A program made the position numbers and the translations under genes. From Methylophilus sp. QUAN (GTDB lineage: Bacteria > Pseudomonadota > Gammaproteobacteria > Burkholderiales > Methylophilaceae): DNA of 64,000 bases. The stretch is from contig NZ_JADKYT010000001.1 of the NCBI RefSeq assembly GCF_015354445.1, positions 1,178,001 to 1,242,000 of the forward strand, written 5' to 3'. The notes under the pieces are model-generated. The model had not been told where the DNA came from, made no database searches, and saw only the letters and a program-made list of their open reading frames with translations. Of the stretch, positions 42,725 to 50,648 are shown one piece after another. Positions within the stretch are counted from its first letter, which is position 1. Every line of letters begins with the position of its first letter.

Positions 42725-43991
42725 GCGTGTTTCCTTGGGTGTCCCAGAGCAGGCGCGGGTCAAACGCCATGGCAGCCAGCATGGTGGTAATCACCACCGC
42801 GCAAAAAGCGAGTGCGGCCGGGCCAGGCAATACTGACATCAGGTTGCCTGATTGTATCAAGGCCACCATGATGGCGACGACAAATACATCGACCATGGAC
42901 CAGCGGCCTATGAGTTCTGTCAGGCGGTAAAGCCTGGTTTTTTGCTGTGCACTGAGTGGGCCTGGATGTTGTGCCAGGCAGGTGAGTAAGACCAGTATGA
43001 GCATTTTAATAATCGGCACCAGTACGCTGGCGACAAAAATGACCACCGCAATCGGCTCTGAGCCATGTTGCCATAGCTCCAGCATGCCGCCAATAATGGT
43101 GGACGAGTGTGTCTGTCCCAATGAAGTGGTGATCATCATCGGGTAAGCATTGGCGGGGATGTAGAGCACTGCGGCGGTGATTAATAATGCCCAGGTAAAC
43201 TCCAGGCTGTTGGGCTTGCGCATATGCAGGGTGCTGCCACAGCGGTTACATGCATAAGTCGTTGCTGTCGTAGAGGCGGGGAGGGTGTTGATTAAGCCGC
43301 AAGTAGTGCAACCGGTGGCATGTTGCTGTGCCGCATTGCTGCCGCAATGAATGCTGGTATCCGGCGGCGGCTCACCAGCCAGCCGGTACCATAACCAGTC
43401 AATATCGACTGAGCGCGTGGTCATCAGCAACAGCAGCGCAAACACGCAATAGGCCCAGAACGAAGCGCCAAGCTGCACTTCGCCAATGTCGGTCAACTTC
43501 ACAAGGCTGACCAGCGCGGCCACCATAAACACATCGGCCATCATCCATGGGTGCAGGCGCGAAAACAGGCGCGCAATGACATCGCTGTAAGCGCGTGGCA
43601 CCCTGCGCAGGACATTGGCCTGCATGAGGATCACCCCAATCAAATATAAGGCTGGCAAGACAAACGCAGTACAACTGACAATGAGTGCCACCAGCGGTTG
43701 ATGCACATCAACCAAGGTGACGGCGGTCTGCGGCAGTTCAATCTGCGTATCCAGCCCGTTGGTGTCCATGCTGATAAATGGGAAGGCCACGGCGATGAGT
43801 AAAGTTAGTAATGCGCTTATGGCCAGCGCAATACTACGCTGTACCGGATGCAAATGGCGCCTGGCCAACACATGCCCGCAGCGTGGGCAACTGGCGTGCT
43901 CACCCGGGCGCAGCACGGGGATCGCACTCACCATGTCGCAGGCGCGACAGGCGCGTAATCTGCGCCATTTTGTATGTTGCTGGGTTGTCAT
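42711..43991 (-). CDS. pqiA: PqiA-like inner-membrane protein
   Basis: Polytopic protein of 426 residues with two homologous halves, each starting with a zinc-ribbon-like cysteine set (CRACDMVSAIP with CPRCGHVLARR; then CTTCGLINTLP with CNRCGSTLHMRK) followed by four membrane helices. This is the PqiA/YebS layout; it anchors the PqiB lipid-transfer tube in the inner membrane. First gene of pqiABC; ATG 43991 is preferred to an in-frame TTG at 44003. The 140-bp upstream gap shows no operator that I can recognise. Confidence 0.93.
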   Translation of the reverse strand: MTTQQHTKWRRLRACRACDMVSAIPVLRPGEHASCPRCGHVLARRHLHPVQRSIALAISALLTLLIAVAFPFISMDTNGLDTQIELPQTAVTLVDVHQPLVALIVSCTAFVLPALYLIGVILMQANVLRRVPRAYSDVIARLFSRLHPWMMADVFMVAALVSLVKLTDIGEVQLGASFWAYCVFALLLLMTTRSVDIDWLWYRLAGEPPPDTSIHCGSNAAQQHATGCTTCGLINTLPASTTATTYACNRCGSTLHMRKPNSLEFTWALLITAAVLYIPANAYPMMITTSLGQTHSSTIIGGMLELWQHGSEPIAVVIFVASVLVPIIKMLILVLLTCLAQHPGPLSAQQKTRLYRLTELIGRWSMVDVFVVAIMVALIQSGNLMSVLPGPAALAFCAVVITTMLAAMAFDPRLLWDTQGNTHDRE

Positions 43992-44131
43992 GCCGATGGT
44001 CAAAGGTCGTTAATGATGGCTGCCTAGGTTAACGGGAGTCACTGTCATGGTAAACGGATTAGATTTGAACGAGCAAGAAAAATTCCGGCTTGCTGATGGC
44101 TGAGCTATCTGATTATTCGGCCGTACGCCTG

Positions 44132-44266
44132 TCAGGCATGAAAGCCTGCCATATACATCAATGCCTTAATCAACAGGCTGGCTAGGGCCAAGGCTGCGAT
44201 GCTGACCAGCCAGATCCCGAAAAACCAACCCAGGCGTTTAAGCGCATGTTTTTGAGCGTGCGTCAT
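44132..44266 (-). CDS. DUF2474-type small membrane protein of bd oxidase operon
   Basis: A 44-residue protein too short for most gene finders. It has a basic N-terminus (THAQKHALKRLGWFF), one membrane helix (IWLVSIAALALASLLIKALM) and a short tail. The RLGWF-x-WL-x-SIAALA pattern is like DUF2474 proteins found behind cioAB/cydAB genes, similar in role to CydX, which stabilises the oxidase haems in E. coli. Its ATG overlaps the cydB stop by one base (TAATG), which implies coupled translation. Confidence 0.8.
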   Translation of the reverse strand: MTHAQKHALKRLGWFFGIWLVSIAALALASLLIKALMYMAGFHA

Positions 44267-45267
44267 TAATGGTAAGCCTCACCTTTATGCACTTTGCCGC
44301 GAAATACATAATAGCCCCAGGCGGTGTAGGCCAGAATAATCGGAATAATGATCACGGCGCCAATCAGCGCAAATTGCTGGCTTTGCGGCGGTGCGGCCGC
44401 GGCCTGTATGCTCATTTCTGGCGGGATAATATTCGGCCAGATGCTGATGCCTAGACCCGCATAACCGAGTAAAACCAGGCCTAGTGTATAAAGAAACGGG
44501 CTGGTTTCGGCCTTGGCCTTGAGTGCGCTTTGCAATTTGTAAAAGAAAAATATCACCAGCAATGGCACGGGCGATAGCCATAGCAGGTTGGGCATGGTAA
44601 ACCAGCGCTCAGCGATGCGGCTATCCATCCATGGTGTCCACAGGCTGATGACGCCAATAATCACCAGCAATAGCAAAGAGATACGCTGGGATAACCTGAT
44701 GCAAACCGCCTGCAGCTCGCCTGTGGTTTTAAAAATCAGCCAGGTGCTGCCCAGCAAAGCATACGTTACCAATAAGCCCAGGCCGGTAAAAACCGAAAAC
44801 GGTGAAATCCAGTCCAGTGCACCGCCTGCGTAGGTCTGATTGACCATTTTAATGCCTTGCAAGTAAGCGCCCAGCGTCATGCCCTGGAAAAAAGTCGCTG
44901 CGATTGAGCCGCATAAGAACGCTTTGTCCCAAAAGTGTCTTTCCGTGTCTTTGGCTCTAAACCTGAACTCGAAGGCCACGCCGCGAAAAATCAATGCCAT
45001 CAGCATCAACAGCAAGGGTAAGGAGAGGGCGCTTAAAATCACCGCATAAGCCAGTGGGAAAGCGGCCAGCAAGCCTGCACCGCCCAGCACCAGCCAGGTT
45101 TCGTTGCCGTCCCATACCGGGGCGACGGTATTCATCATCAGGTCACGGTCGTCTTTTTCTTTAAAGAAAAGATAGAGGATACCTATGCCCAGATCAAAGC
45201 CATCCATGATGATGTACATCATGATGCCGAACAGGATAATGATGGCCCACACCAGTGATAAGTCCAT
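44266..45267 (-). CDS. cydB: cytochrome bd-type quinol oxidase subunit II (CioB-like)
   Basis: Inner-membrane subunit of 333 residues with about eight or nine helices. MDGFDLGIGILYLFF, TVAPVWDGNETWLVLGGAGLLAAFPLAYA and a second-half NIIPPEMSI are typical of CydB; the shorter length and details fit the cyanide-insensitive CIO group. It starts one base after cydA and is followed by the small DUF2474-type gene. Supports quinol oxidation with high oxygen affinity or resistance to inhibitors. Confidence 0.94.
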   Translation of the reverse strand: MDLSLVWAIIILFGIMMYIIMDGFDLGIGILYLFFKEKDDRDLMMNTVAPVWDGNETWLVLGGAGLLAAFPLAYAVILSALSLPLLLMLMALIFRGVAFEFRFRAKDTERHFWDKAFLCGSIAATFFQGMTLGAYLQGIKMVNQTYAGGALDWISPFSVFTGLGLLVTYALLGSTWLIFKTTGELQAVCIRLSQRISLLLLVIIGVISLWTPWMDSRIAERWFTMPNLLWLSPVPLLVIFFFYKLQSALKAKAETSPFLYTLGLVLLGYAGLGISIWPNIIPPEMSIQAAAAPPQSQQFALIGAVIIIPIILAYTAWGYYVFRGKVHKGEAYH

Positions 45268-46698
45268 TTACTTTTCCTTTCCGGTCGCGGGGGATTGGGC
45301 ATCAGGATGAAACTCTGGCGCCAGCGCAAAGGCATTCACGTCGTCCGGGTTCACCGAGATGGCATCCCCTTGCAGCGCTTCATCCGTTTTTGGCCCGATA
45401 TTCACCAGCCGCAAGACATACAGCGTGCCCATGCCAAACACGGCCAGGTAAATAATGACGAACAAAGCCAAGGTCAGCCCGACTTCACTGGCGGTATGCG
45501 GTGTCACGGCATCTGCCGTGCGTAACACGCCATACACCACCCAGGGCTGGCGGCCGATTTCTGTGGTAAACCAGCCCGCCAGAATCGCAATCACCCCGGC
45601 AGGGCCCATGGCGGTGGCAAATGTGAGGAAAGGCTTATGTTGGTATAGCTGTTTTTTGTAACGTAACCATAATGAGGTGGCGGCCAGCAACATCATCAGC
45701 ATGCCCAAACCAACCATGATGCGGAAGGTCCAGAAAATAATGGTGGCGTTAGGCCTGTCTTGCGGCGAAAAGTCTTTGAGTGCCGGGATCTGCGCAGTGA
45801 GCGAGTGGCGTAAAATCAAACTGCCTAACACGGGGATTTCTAAGGCAAAGTGATTCTTTTCCTGCGCCATGTCCGGCCAGGCTAATAGTATTAACGGTGT
45901 GGCTTCATCGCCTTTATTCTCCCAGTGCGCTTCAATGGCAGCAATTTTTGCTGGCTGGTGTTTCAGGGTGTTTAAACCATGCATGTCGCCCACCACCACT
46001 TGCAATGGCGCCAGCAGCAAAATCAACCATAATCCCATAGAGAGCATTTTGCGGACGCTGGCATTGTCTTTGCCACGCAGTAATTGCCAGGCGCCAGAGG
46101 CAACCACAAACAATGCCGTTGCCAGGTAAGCACCTATGACCATATGCACCAGCCGGTAGGGGAAAGAAGGGTTAAAGATGATCTTGAACCAGTCAACAGG
46201 AATCACTTTGCCATCGACCAATGTGAAGCCCTGTGGCGTATGCATCCAGCTGTTCGAGGCCAATATCCAGGTTGCCGAGACCAGCGTACCAATGGCCACC
46301 ATCACGGTGGCTGCAAAGTGCAATGTGGGGCCAACCTTGTTCCAGCCAAACAACATCACGCCCAGAAATCCTGCTTCAAGAAAAAAGGCCGTCAGCACTT
46401 CATAAGCCAGCAATGGCCCGGTGACGCTGCCCGCGACGCTTGAAAACCCTGACCAGTTGGTGCCGAACTGATAGGCCATGACCAGGCCAGACACCACGCC
46501 CATGCCAAAACAGAGAGAAAATAGCTTCACCCAAAAATGATATAAGTCGAGATAAACCGTATTTTTGGTTTTTAACCAGCTTGCCTCCAGCACCGCCAGG
46601 TAACTGGCCAGGCCGATGGTGATCGCCGGAAACACAATATGAAACGAAATGGTGAACCCAAACTGGATTCTGGCCAAGGTCAATGCCAAATCAGACAT
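45268..46698 (-). CDS. cydA: cytochrome bd-type quinol oxidase subunit I (CioA-like)
   Basis: Haem-bearing subunit of 476 residues. Haem ligands His20 (SFHIVFPAITIG), His186 (YRLVHMVIGAY) and a Met in the region after the Q-loop can be placed; GDMHGLNTLKHQPAKIAAIEAHWE holds the quinol-site Lys and Glu. The Q-loop is short, as in CIO-type enzymes rather than E. coli CydA. GRQPWVVYGVLRTADAV is the conserved C-terminal motif. A palindrome and 18-bp tandem repeats lie upstream; no FNR box is visible there. Confidence 0.95.
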   Translation of the reverse strand: MSDLALTLARIQFGFTISFHIVFPAITIGLASYLAVLEASWLKTKNTVYLDLYHFWVKLFSLCFGMGVVSGLVMAYQFGTNWSGFSSVAGSVTGPLLAYEVLTAFFLEAGFLGVMLFGWNKVGPTLHFAATVMVAIGTLVSATWILASNSWMHTPQGFTLVDGKVIPVDWFKIIFNPSFPYRLVHMVIGAYLATALFVVASGAWQLLRGKDNASVRKMLSMGLWLILLLAPLQVVVGDMHGLNTLKHQPAKIAAIEAHWENKGDEATPLILLAWPDMAQEKNHFALEIPVLGSLILRHSLTAQIPALKDFSPQDRPNATIIFWTFRIMVGLGMLMMLLAATSLWLRYKKQLYQHKPFLTFATAMGPAGVIAILAGWFTTEIGRQPWVVYGVLRTADAVTPHTASEVGLTLALFVIIYLAVFGMGTLYVLRLVNIGPKTDEALQGDAISVNPDDVNAFALAPEFHPDAQSPATGKEK

Positions 46699-46735
46699 AC
46701 ATATCCTTTTACATCACTGGCAATATTCGCATAGG

Positions 46736-46809
46736 CGTGACGTCACGTGCTTGCACTCACTTGCGTGGAAATTACTCGCCAGGAAATATTAACTCGCCGA
46801 GGAATATTA
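46736..46809. promoter_or_regulatory. palindrome and 18-bp tandem repeats upstream of cydA
   Basis: A perfect 12-bp palindrome CGTGACGTCACG at 46736-46747 is followed by two back-to-back 18-bp repeats, ACTCGCCAGGAAATATTA (46774-46791) and ACTCGCCGAGGAATATTA (46792-46809), preceded by a degenerate third copy ACTTGCGTGGAAATTA (46759-46774). They lie between cydA (leftward) and hipB (rightward), 40 to 110 bp from the cydA start. Probably regulator binding sites; the factor is unknown. Confidence 0.55.
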
Positions 46810-46909
46810 TCAGCGTTGACTCGTATTGCTGGCAATAAGTTTTACGGGCGAGCTGGCTATTCCTGTGAATGATGCAAAATGCGGCCTAATCACGCTGCTT
46901 AAAAATGAA

Positions 46910-46937
46910 TTGATTTCGTATAAAAACGCAATATAAT
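46910..46937 (+). promoter_or_regulatory. sigma-70-like promoter of hipBA
   Basis: TTGATT (46910-46915) and a perfect TATAAT (46932-46937) are separated by 16 bp and point to hipB, whose ATG lies about 33 bp after the -10 box. Confidence 0.65.
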
Positions 46938-46969
46938 GAACTTTAAGTCTATTAAATATTAATTTATTG

Positions 46970-47314
46970 ATGTCTAAAAAAACAAATTCACTAGCGAGTG
47001 CTAACCCGGATGTGCTAAAGGCATTAGAAACGCTAGGCTTGCGCCTGCGTGCCAACCGCGTGGCTTTGGGCTGGACAGTGAAGGAGATGTCAACCCGCTT
47101 GCTCTGTTCACAGAATACTTACCGGGCGATTGAGACTGGCAAGCCTAGCGCGAGTGTGGGCATTATTGCCAATGCACTGTGGCTGTTTGGCCAATTGGAC
47201 AGTCTGGAGGCTGTTGCGCCTGTCTCCGTGAGTGCTAGTGCGTCTATTCGCGCCAGAAAAAAACCTGGCGTAACCGATGCCGCATTCATTTCAGAGGACG
47301 AGCGTGATTTCTAA
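46970..47314 (+). CDS. hipB: HipB-like helix-turn-helix antitoxin
   Basis: A 114-residue protein with an XRE-type helix-turn-helix in the middle: LGLRLRANRVALGWTVKEMS, LLCSQNTYRAIETGKPSASVGIIANAL. The C-terminal tail is low complexity and ends FISEDERDF, as in antitoxins that plug a HipA-type kinase. It overlaps the hipA start by 11 bp. ATG 46970 is preferred to TTG 46967. Expected to repress its own promoter together with HipA. Confidence 0.82.
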   Translation: MSKKTNSLASANPDVLKALETLGLRLRANRVALGWTVKEMSTRLLCSQNTYRAIETGKPSASVGIIANALWLFGQLDSLEAVAPVSVSASASIRARKKPGVTDAAFISEDERDF

Positions 47315-48545
47315 TCGCACCATTTATATAGGCCTGGCTGCCAGGTTCGATACCGATGTCAGGCCCGCGGCGATTTTGAAACTGGCGCGCAGAGGCGTGA
47401 TTGAGTCCAGCCAATTGGCTTATGGCACCGGATTTTTGGCGGCGCCTGATGCCTTTGCACTAAATCCACTACATCTACCGCTTAAAAATGAAGTCGTCAG
47501 CGTAGCCGAGCGTCGCGTGCGTGACGGTGGCGCGTTACCTTTGACTTTGTCTGACGCGTTGCCGGATGCCTGGGGGCGCAAAGTGCTGGAGTCCCAGCAG
47601 GGCCGTACCTTGGATGATATTGATGTATTGCTACTCACCAACGCCAATCGCGTTGGCGCAATGACTTTCGCCGAGACCTTGCCAATTCAACTGCAAGCAG
47701 CCGACAGTGAACTGTTTTCACTTGATGAAATGGCTGAGGCGGTCAAGCGACTAGAGGTCGCCATGGAGATACCGTTGCACCTGCGTCGACTGCTCAATAA
47801 AGGTGGCAGCCTGGGTGGGGCCAGGCCCAAAGCGGATTTCATTCACGATAATAAAAGGTGGATTGCGAAATTCCCGGCAAGCAGCGATGACCACGATGTA
47901 GAGTTGCTTGAGGCCGCCGTGCTAGCGTTAGCCGGACTGTGTGGCATAGACGTCTCACCGCACACACTGGCGTCCATACATCGCGGGCATGCCTTGTTGG
48001 TGCAGCGTTTTGACCGGGCTGGCACGGTGGATGACGAAACACGCATACATTACCTTTCGGCATCTGCGTTACTTAATGTCCCCTACAATTCAAATGGCGG
48101 CAGTTATATTGAATTCGCGCAGGTGATCAGGCAGATTTCGGCCAACCCCGAGCACGATTTAAATCAGTTGTACCGCAGAATGGTATTCAACCTCATCATC
48201 GACAATACCGATGATCACGTCAAAAATCATGGCATGCTGCATGTCAAAGGCAATCAATATCAACTATCACCCGCGTTTGACGTCGTCATGCAACTGACGA
48301 ACGTGCATTACCAGGCGCTGGCTATTTTTCCCGGCAACAATCTTTCCAAGCTCAGCTTGGCCATACGTGCGGCTTCACATTTCGGTATTAACGAAAATAT
48401 TGCCAAAGCAATCATTGACGATATTGAAGATAAAACGCGTCAACAGTTATTGCCTATTGTTGAAAGGTTAGGCGGCAGTGATATGCTGATGAAAAGAGTG
48501 CAGCAGTGTTTGGATCGGCAGATGGCTTTTATTCACGCGGAGTAG
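47304..48545 (+). CDS. hipA: HipA-like serine/threonine kinase toxin
   Basis: HipA-family kinase of 413 residues. N-terminal HipA_N part (LPLTLSDALPDAWGRKVL), P-loop-like GGSLGGARPKADF, ATP-binding lysine in WIAKFPAS, and catalytic loop FNLIIDNTDDHVKNHGML with the DFD-like SPAFDVVM for metal. In E. coli HipA phosphorylates glutamyl-tRNA synthetase and causes growth arrest. GTG 47304 with AGAGGA upstream fits homologues better than ATG 47277. Intact and paired with a HipB-like gene, so a working toxin-antitoxin pair is likely. It stands directly next to the tRNA attachment site of the prophage. Confidence 0.88.
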   Translation: MISNRTIYIGLAARFDTDVRPAAILKLARRGVIESSQLAYGTGFLAAPDAFALNPLHLPLKNEVVSVAERRVRDGGALPLTLSDALPDAWGRKVLESQQGRTLDDIDVLLLTNANRVGAMTFAETLPIQLQAADSELFSLDEMAEAVKRLEVAMEIPLHLRRLLNKGGSLGGARPKADFIHDNKRWIAKFPASSDDHDVELLEAAVLALAGLCGIDVSPHTLASIHRGHALLVQRFDRAGTVDDETRIHYLSASALLNVPYNSNGGSYIEFAQVIRQISANPEHDLNQLYRRMVFNLIIDNTDDHVKNHGMLHVKGNQYQLSPAFDVVMQLTNVHYQALAIFPGNNLSKLSLAIRAASHFGINENIAKAIIDDIEDKTRQQLLPIVERLGGSDMLMKRVQQCLDRQMAFIHAE

Positions 48546-48610
48546 CTTGCGTGAAGCTGGGGTAAAGGTGGTCTTTTTAGAAAACCATTATTCAGTACGG
48601 CGAATAAAGC

Positions 48611-48640
48611 AAAAGGCCTTGCATTTCTGCAAGGCCTTTT
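48611..48640 (+). terminator. terminator between hipA and the tRNA fragment
   Basis: Perfect 12-bp arms AAAAGGCCTTGC and GCAAGGCCTTTT with a 6-base loop, followed by further T residues. On the other strand it would also end a leftward tRNA-Asn transcript, since the tRNA 3' end lies 5 bp away; it may originally have been the tRNA terminator. Confidence 0.9.
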
Positions 48641-48645
48641 TAATT

Positions 48646-48695
48646 TGGCTCCTCAACCTGGGCTCGAACCAGGGACCTACGGATTAACAGTCCGC
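48646..48695 (-). pseudogene. 3' fragment of tRNA-Asn (GTT), prophage attachment site
   Basis: The leftward sequence GCGGACTGTTAATCCG followed by GTCCCTGGTTCGAGCCCAGG and TTGAGGAGCCA is tRNA-Asn positions 27 to 76: anticodon arm with GTT, T arm, acceptor strand and encoded CCA. The 5' half (D arm and 5' acceptor strand) is absent; unrelated AT-rich DNA follows. This is the att core left when a phage integrates into a tRNA gene; the complete gene should be at the other prophage end, outside the window. Confidence 0.9.
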
Positions 48696-48730
48696 ACCGA
48701 GAATCCTTGTTATATATAGCTTTGATTACC

Positions 48731-48818
48731 TTTTTTGCTTCGCAATTATGACAAATAAGGCCAATTAAAACCGCTTAGACACTGGCTCTGCGAAGCAATT
48801 GCGAAGCAAAAAAGAGCC
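48731..48818. promoter_or_regulatory. repeated TTGCTTCGC sites beside the attachment site
   Basis: A perfect 17-bp inverted repeat (TTTTTTGCTTCGCAATT at 48731-48747 and its complement at 48797-48813) plus a third copy (GCGAAGCAATT, 48790-48800) overlapping the second arm. GGCTCT (48784) and AGAGCC (48818) frame the right pair. Multiple directed copies of one 9-bp word between att and int fit arm-type integrase sites or excisionase sites. Confidence 0.6.
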
Positions 48819-48870
48819 ACAGGACGCTTTAAAAATAGTCCGGTGGCAAGATGGTATTACCTAAGGTGTT

Positions 48871-49968
48871 TTAAGAGGCGCGGGATATGATTGCGCTGCG
48901 GATTTTAGTGCTTGGAAGGGTGGGGGATACCTGTTGCCCACTTACTGACCTGACATATATCTCTGTTGTTTCAGGATCTGTATGCCCCAGTAGAGCCTGT
49001 GCGCGTTTGATATCCTCTTTCTCAAAGATATCGGTGGCTGATTTGGCCCGAAGGTCCCGGAACTGAAAGTTACGCAACACGGTCGCCATTTTTGGGTATT
49101 TGGTGATTACCTTTTTCCGAATCTTCCTGAAGCGCTGCGCGATTGCATCCTGTGTAATGCGTTTCCCTTTTTCATCACAAATCAAAGCCAGGCTGTAGAC
49201 TGGATTTTTTCTTTTTCTTTCCAGTATCCGATCAATCACAATTTTTAAATCAGCCTCAACTCGCAAACGTAGTTTAGCCTTGGTCTTATTCTGCACAATA
49301 TTCAAAAAACCGTCTTTTATGGCGGTTTCATCCATTTTGAAAACATCGGCAGGCCGTTGCCCTGATAAATATGCGATATCCATGGCGTCCCTCACTGGGT
49401 CGCATGCCATTTCGTATACGGCCAGATAGACATCATCATCGACGTAAACATCCCTGGCTTTCAGTTCAAACTTAGGTACACCCTCGCAAGGGTTGGGCTT
49501 ATTGGTCAGACCTTTGCGCCTGGCATAATTCCAGGCGATAGATATCACCGAATGCTCATAATTTGCCCGGCGTTTTGATTCAGCGCCTCGCCATTCCATA
49601 AACTCTTGTATATGGCTGGCTTCGATGGTTTCTAATACTGCAGGCGGATCGTTGAAAAACTCAAGAATTTTAGGCTCACAGGCTTTATAGTCATCGCGGG
49701 TGCGCTCTGCCAGGTCCAGATACTTTCGAGATTTAAAGTAAGCCGTCAACGCATCTTTTAAAGTCAATACTGCAACATTCTCAGTATTAGTCTGTTTTGC
49801 ATCGGCATACTTTTTGATCGCCTCATAATAATCATCGCCAAGCGATATCTCTTTGCGCTTATCGGTGCCAGTCTCAAGGTAATAATAGGTCTTTCCGCTG
49901 CGCTGCTTACGCTTGCGCATTCCCTTGGGGAGATTTAAGTTAACGGTAGGTATCCGAGCCATATCCAT
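48871..49968 (-). CDS. int: phage tyrosine integrase
   Basis: Tyrosine recombinase of 365 residues. N-terminal arm-binding and SAM-like core domains, then the catalytic domain: Arg in YLSGQRPADVF, a Lys in the beta-hairpin KTKAKLRLRV, the RDLRAKSATD box, where the usual His of HxxR is Arg, as in many phage integrases, LLGHTDPETTEIYVR with the second His-x-x-Arg-type position and the nucleophile Tyr in EIYVR. It acts at the adjacent tRNA-Asn fragment. As usual, int is the gene next to the att site; it is read toward it. Confidence 0.93.
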   Translation of the reverse strand: MDMARIPTVNLNLPKGMRKRKQRSGKTYYYLETGTDKRKEISLGDDYYEAIKKYADAKQTNTENVAVLTLKDALTAYFKSRKYLDLAERTRDDYKACEPKILEFFNDPPAVLETIEASHIQEFMEWRGAESKRRANYEHSVISIAWNYARRKGLTNKPNPCEGVPKFELKARDVYVDDDVYLAVYEMACDPVRDAMDIAYLSGQRPADVFKMDETAIKDGFLNIVQNKTKAKLRLRVEADLKIVIDRILERKRKNPVYSLALICDEKGKRITQDAIAQRFRKIRKKVITKYPKMATVLRNFQFRDLRAKSATDIFEKEDIKRAQALLGHTDPETTEIYVRSVSGQQVSPTLPSTKIRSAIISRAS

Positions 49969-49994
49969 ATTTTAATGTTATTAATTTTTAGGCA

Positions 49995-50195
49995 TCAAGC
50001 GACGCGGTTCGCACGGAATTGCGCTGCGCATTCATCGCGCAGGGTTTGATAGTCCAGGTCGTATTTTTTCGCCAAGCCTTCGATGGCATCGGCCATCTGG
50101 TCAGTGGTGTACATACTCAGGATGTACCTAGCCACGCAACCGTAGCAATTGCCATCGGTTACCAGGCTAGATTTTTCACAAAACTCGCAAGCCAT
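49995..50195 (-). CDS. small zinc-ribbon-like phage protein
   Basis: A 66-residue protein with two Cys-x2-Cys knuckles near the N-terminus (CEFC, CYGC) and a helical C-terminal half (DQMADAIEGLAKKYDLDY). Probably binds zinc and perhaps nucleic acid. Its ATG overlaps the stop of the upstream gene by one base (TAATG), so translation is coupled. No family recognised. Confidence 0.6.
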   Translation of the reverse strand: MACEFCEKSSLVTDGNCYGCVARYILSMYTTDQMADAIEGLAKKYDLDYQTLRDECAAQFRANRVA

Positions 50196-50431
50196 TATTG
50201 CGCTGCGCTCAACACGTTTGGCCGCCACGCAGCTTGTTTTATCGGCTGCGATTTTTCGTAGACTGAGCGCGGTACCAGTGGCCGGCCGAGTCTGCTTGTT
50301 GTGAATGGAATACTCATGCTGCGCAACACCTCGCACTGCAGCTGGTATTTGTTTTTATTGCCAGTACCGCGGCGAATCTCAGTGATTCGCTCGATATCGG
50401 AATCAGGCAAAAATGTGCTTACCTCTTCCAT
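50195..50431 (-). CDS. DUF4224-like phage protein
   Basis: A 78-residue protein: FLPDSDIERITEI, then QLQCEVLRSMSIPFTTSRLGRPLVPRS. The pattern of an early acidic helix followed by a recognition-like segment and NxxGRPxV resembles DUF4224, short proteins located next to integrases in Burkholderia-type prophages and suspected to be excisionase-like. Position two genes from int agrees with an excisionase role, which is inference. Confidence 0.65.
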   Translation of the reverse strand: MEEVSTFLPDSDIERITEIRRGTGNKNKYQLQCEVLRSMSIPFTTSRLGRPLVPRSVYEKSQPIKQAAWRPNVLSAAQ

Positions 50432-50440
50432 TATCAGCTC

Positions 50441-50638
50441 CTAAAAAGGTACGTCAAATTCACCGCAAGAATCATCGCCACTTACAACTGGCCAGCGTGC
50501 AGTAAATGACTCCTTTGCAATGCCGATATTTTTATTTTTATCATGTGCGGCGATGGGTGCATTCCTTCTGCACTCAAATAAGTTGTGACCATTTAATTCT
50601 TTTGAGTAAATACAAACTGAACATGTGTCATTAATCAT
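50441..50638 (-). CDS. small cysteine-containing phage protein
   Basis: A 65-residue protein with cysteines at CSVC near the start, FECRR in the middle and DSCGEF near the end, which could hold a zinc ion or an iron-sulfur site. Not recognised. It is packed between the DUF4224-like gene (9 bp away) and a methyltransferase gene (10 bp away), in the early operon. Confidence 0.55.
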   Translation of the reverse strand: MINDTCSVCIYSKELNGHNLFECRRNAPIAAHDKNKNIGIAKESFTARWPVVSGDDSCGEFDVPF

Positions 50639-50648
50639 GCTCTAATCC

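Noticed and set aside
48646-48695. Complete tRNA gene
   Set aside because: D arm and 5' acceptor strand are absent, so only a 3' fragment can be claimed.
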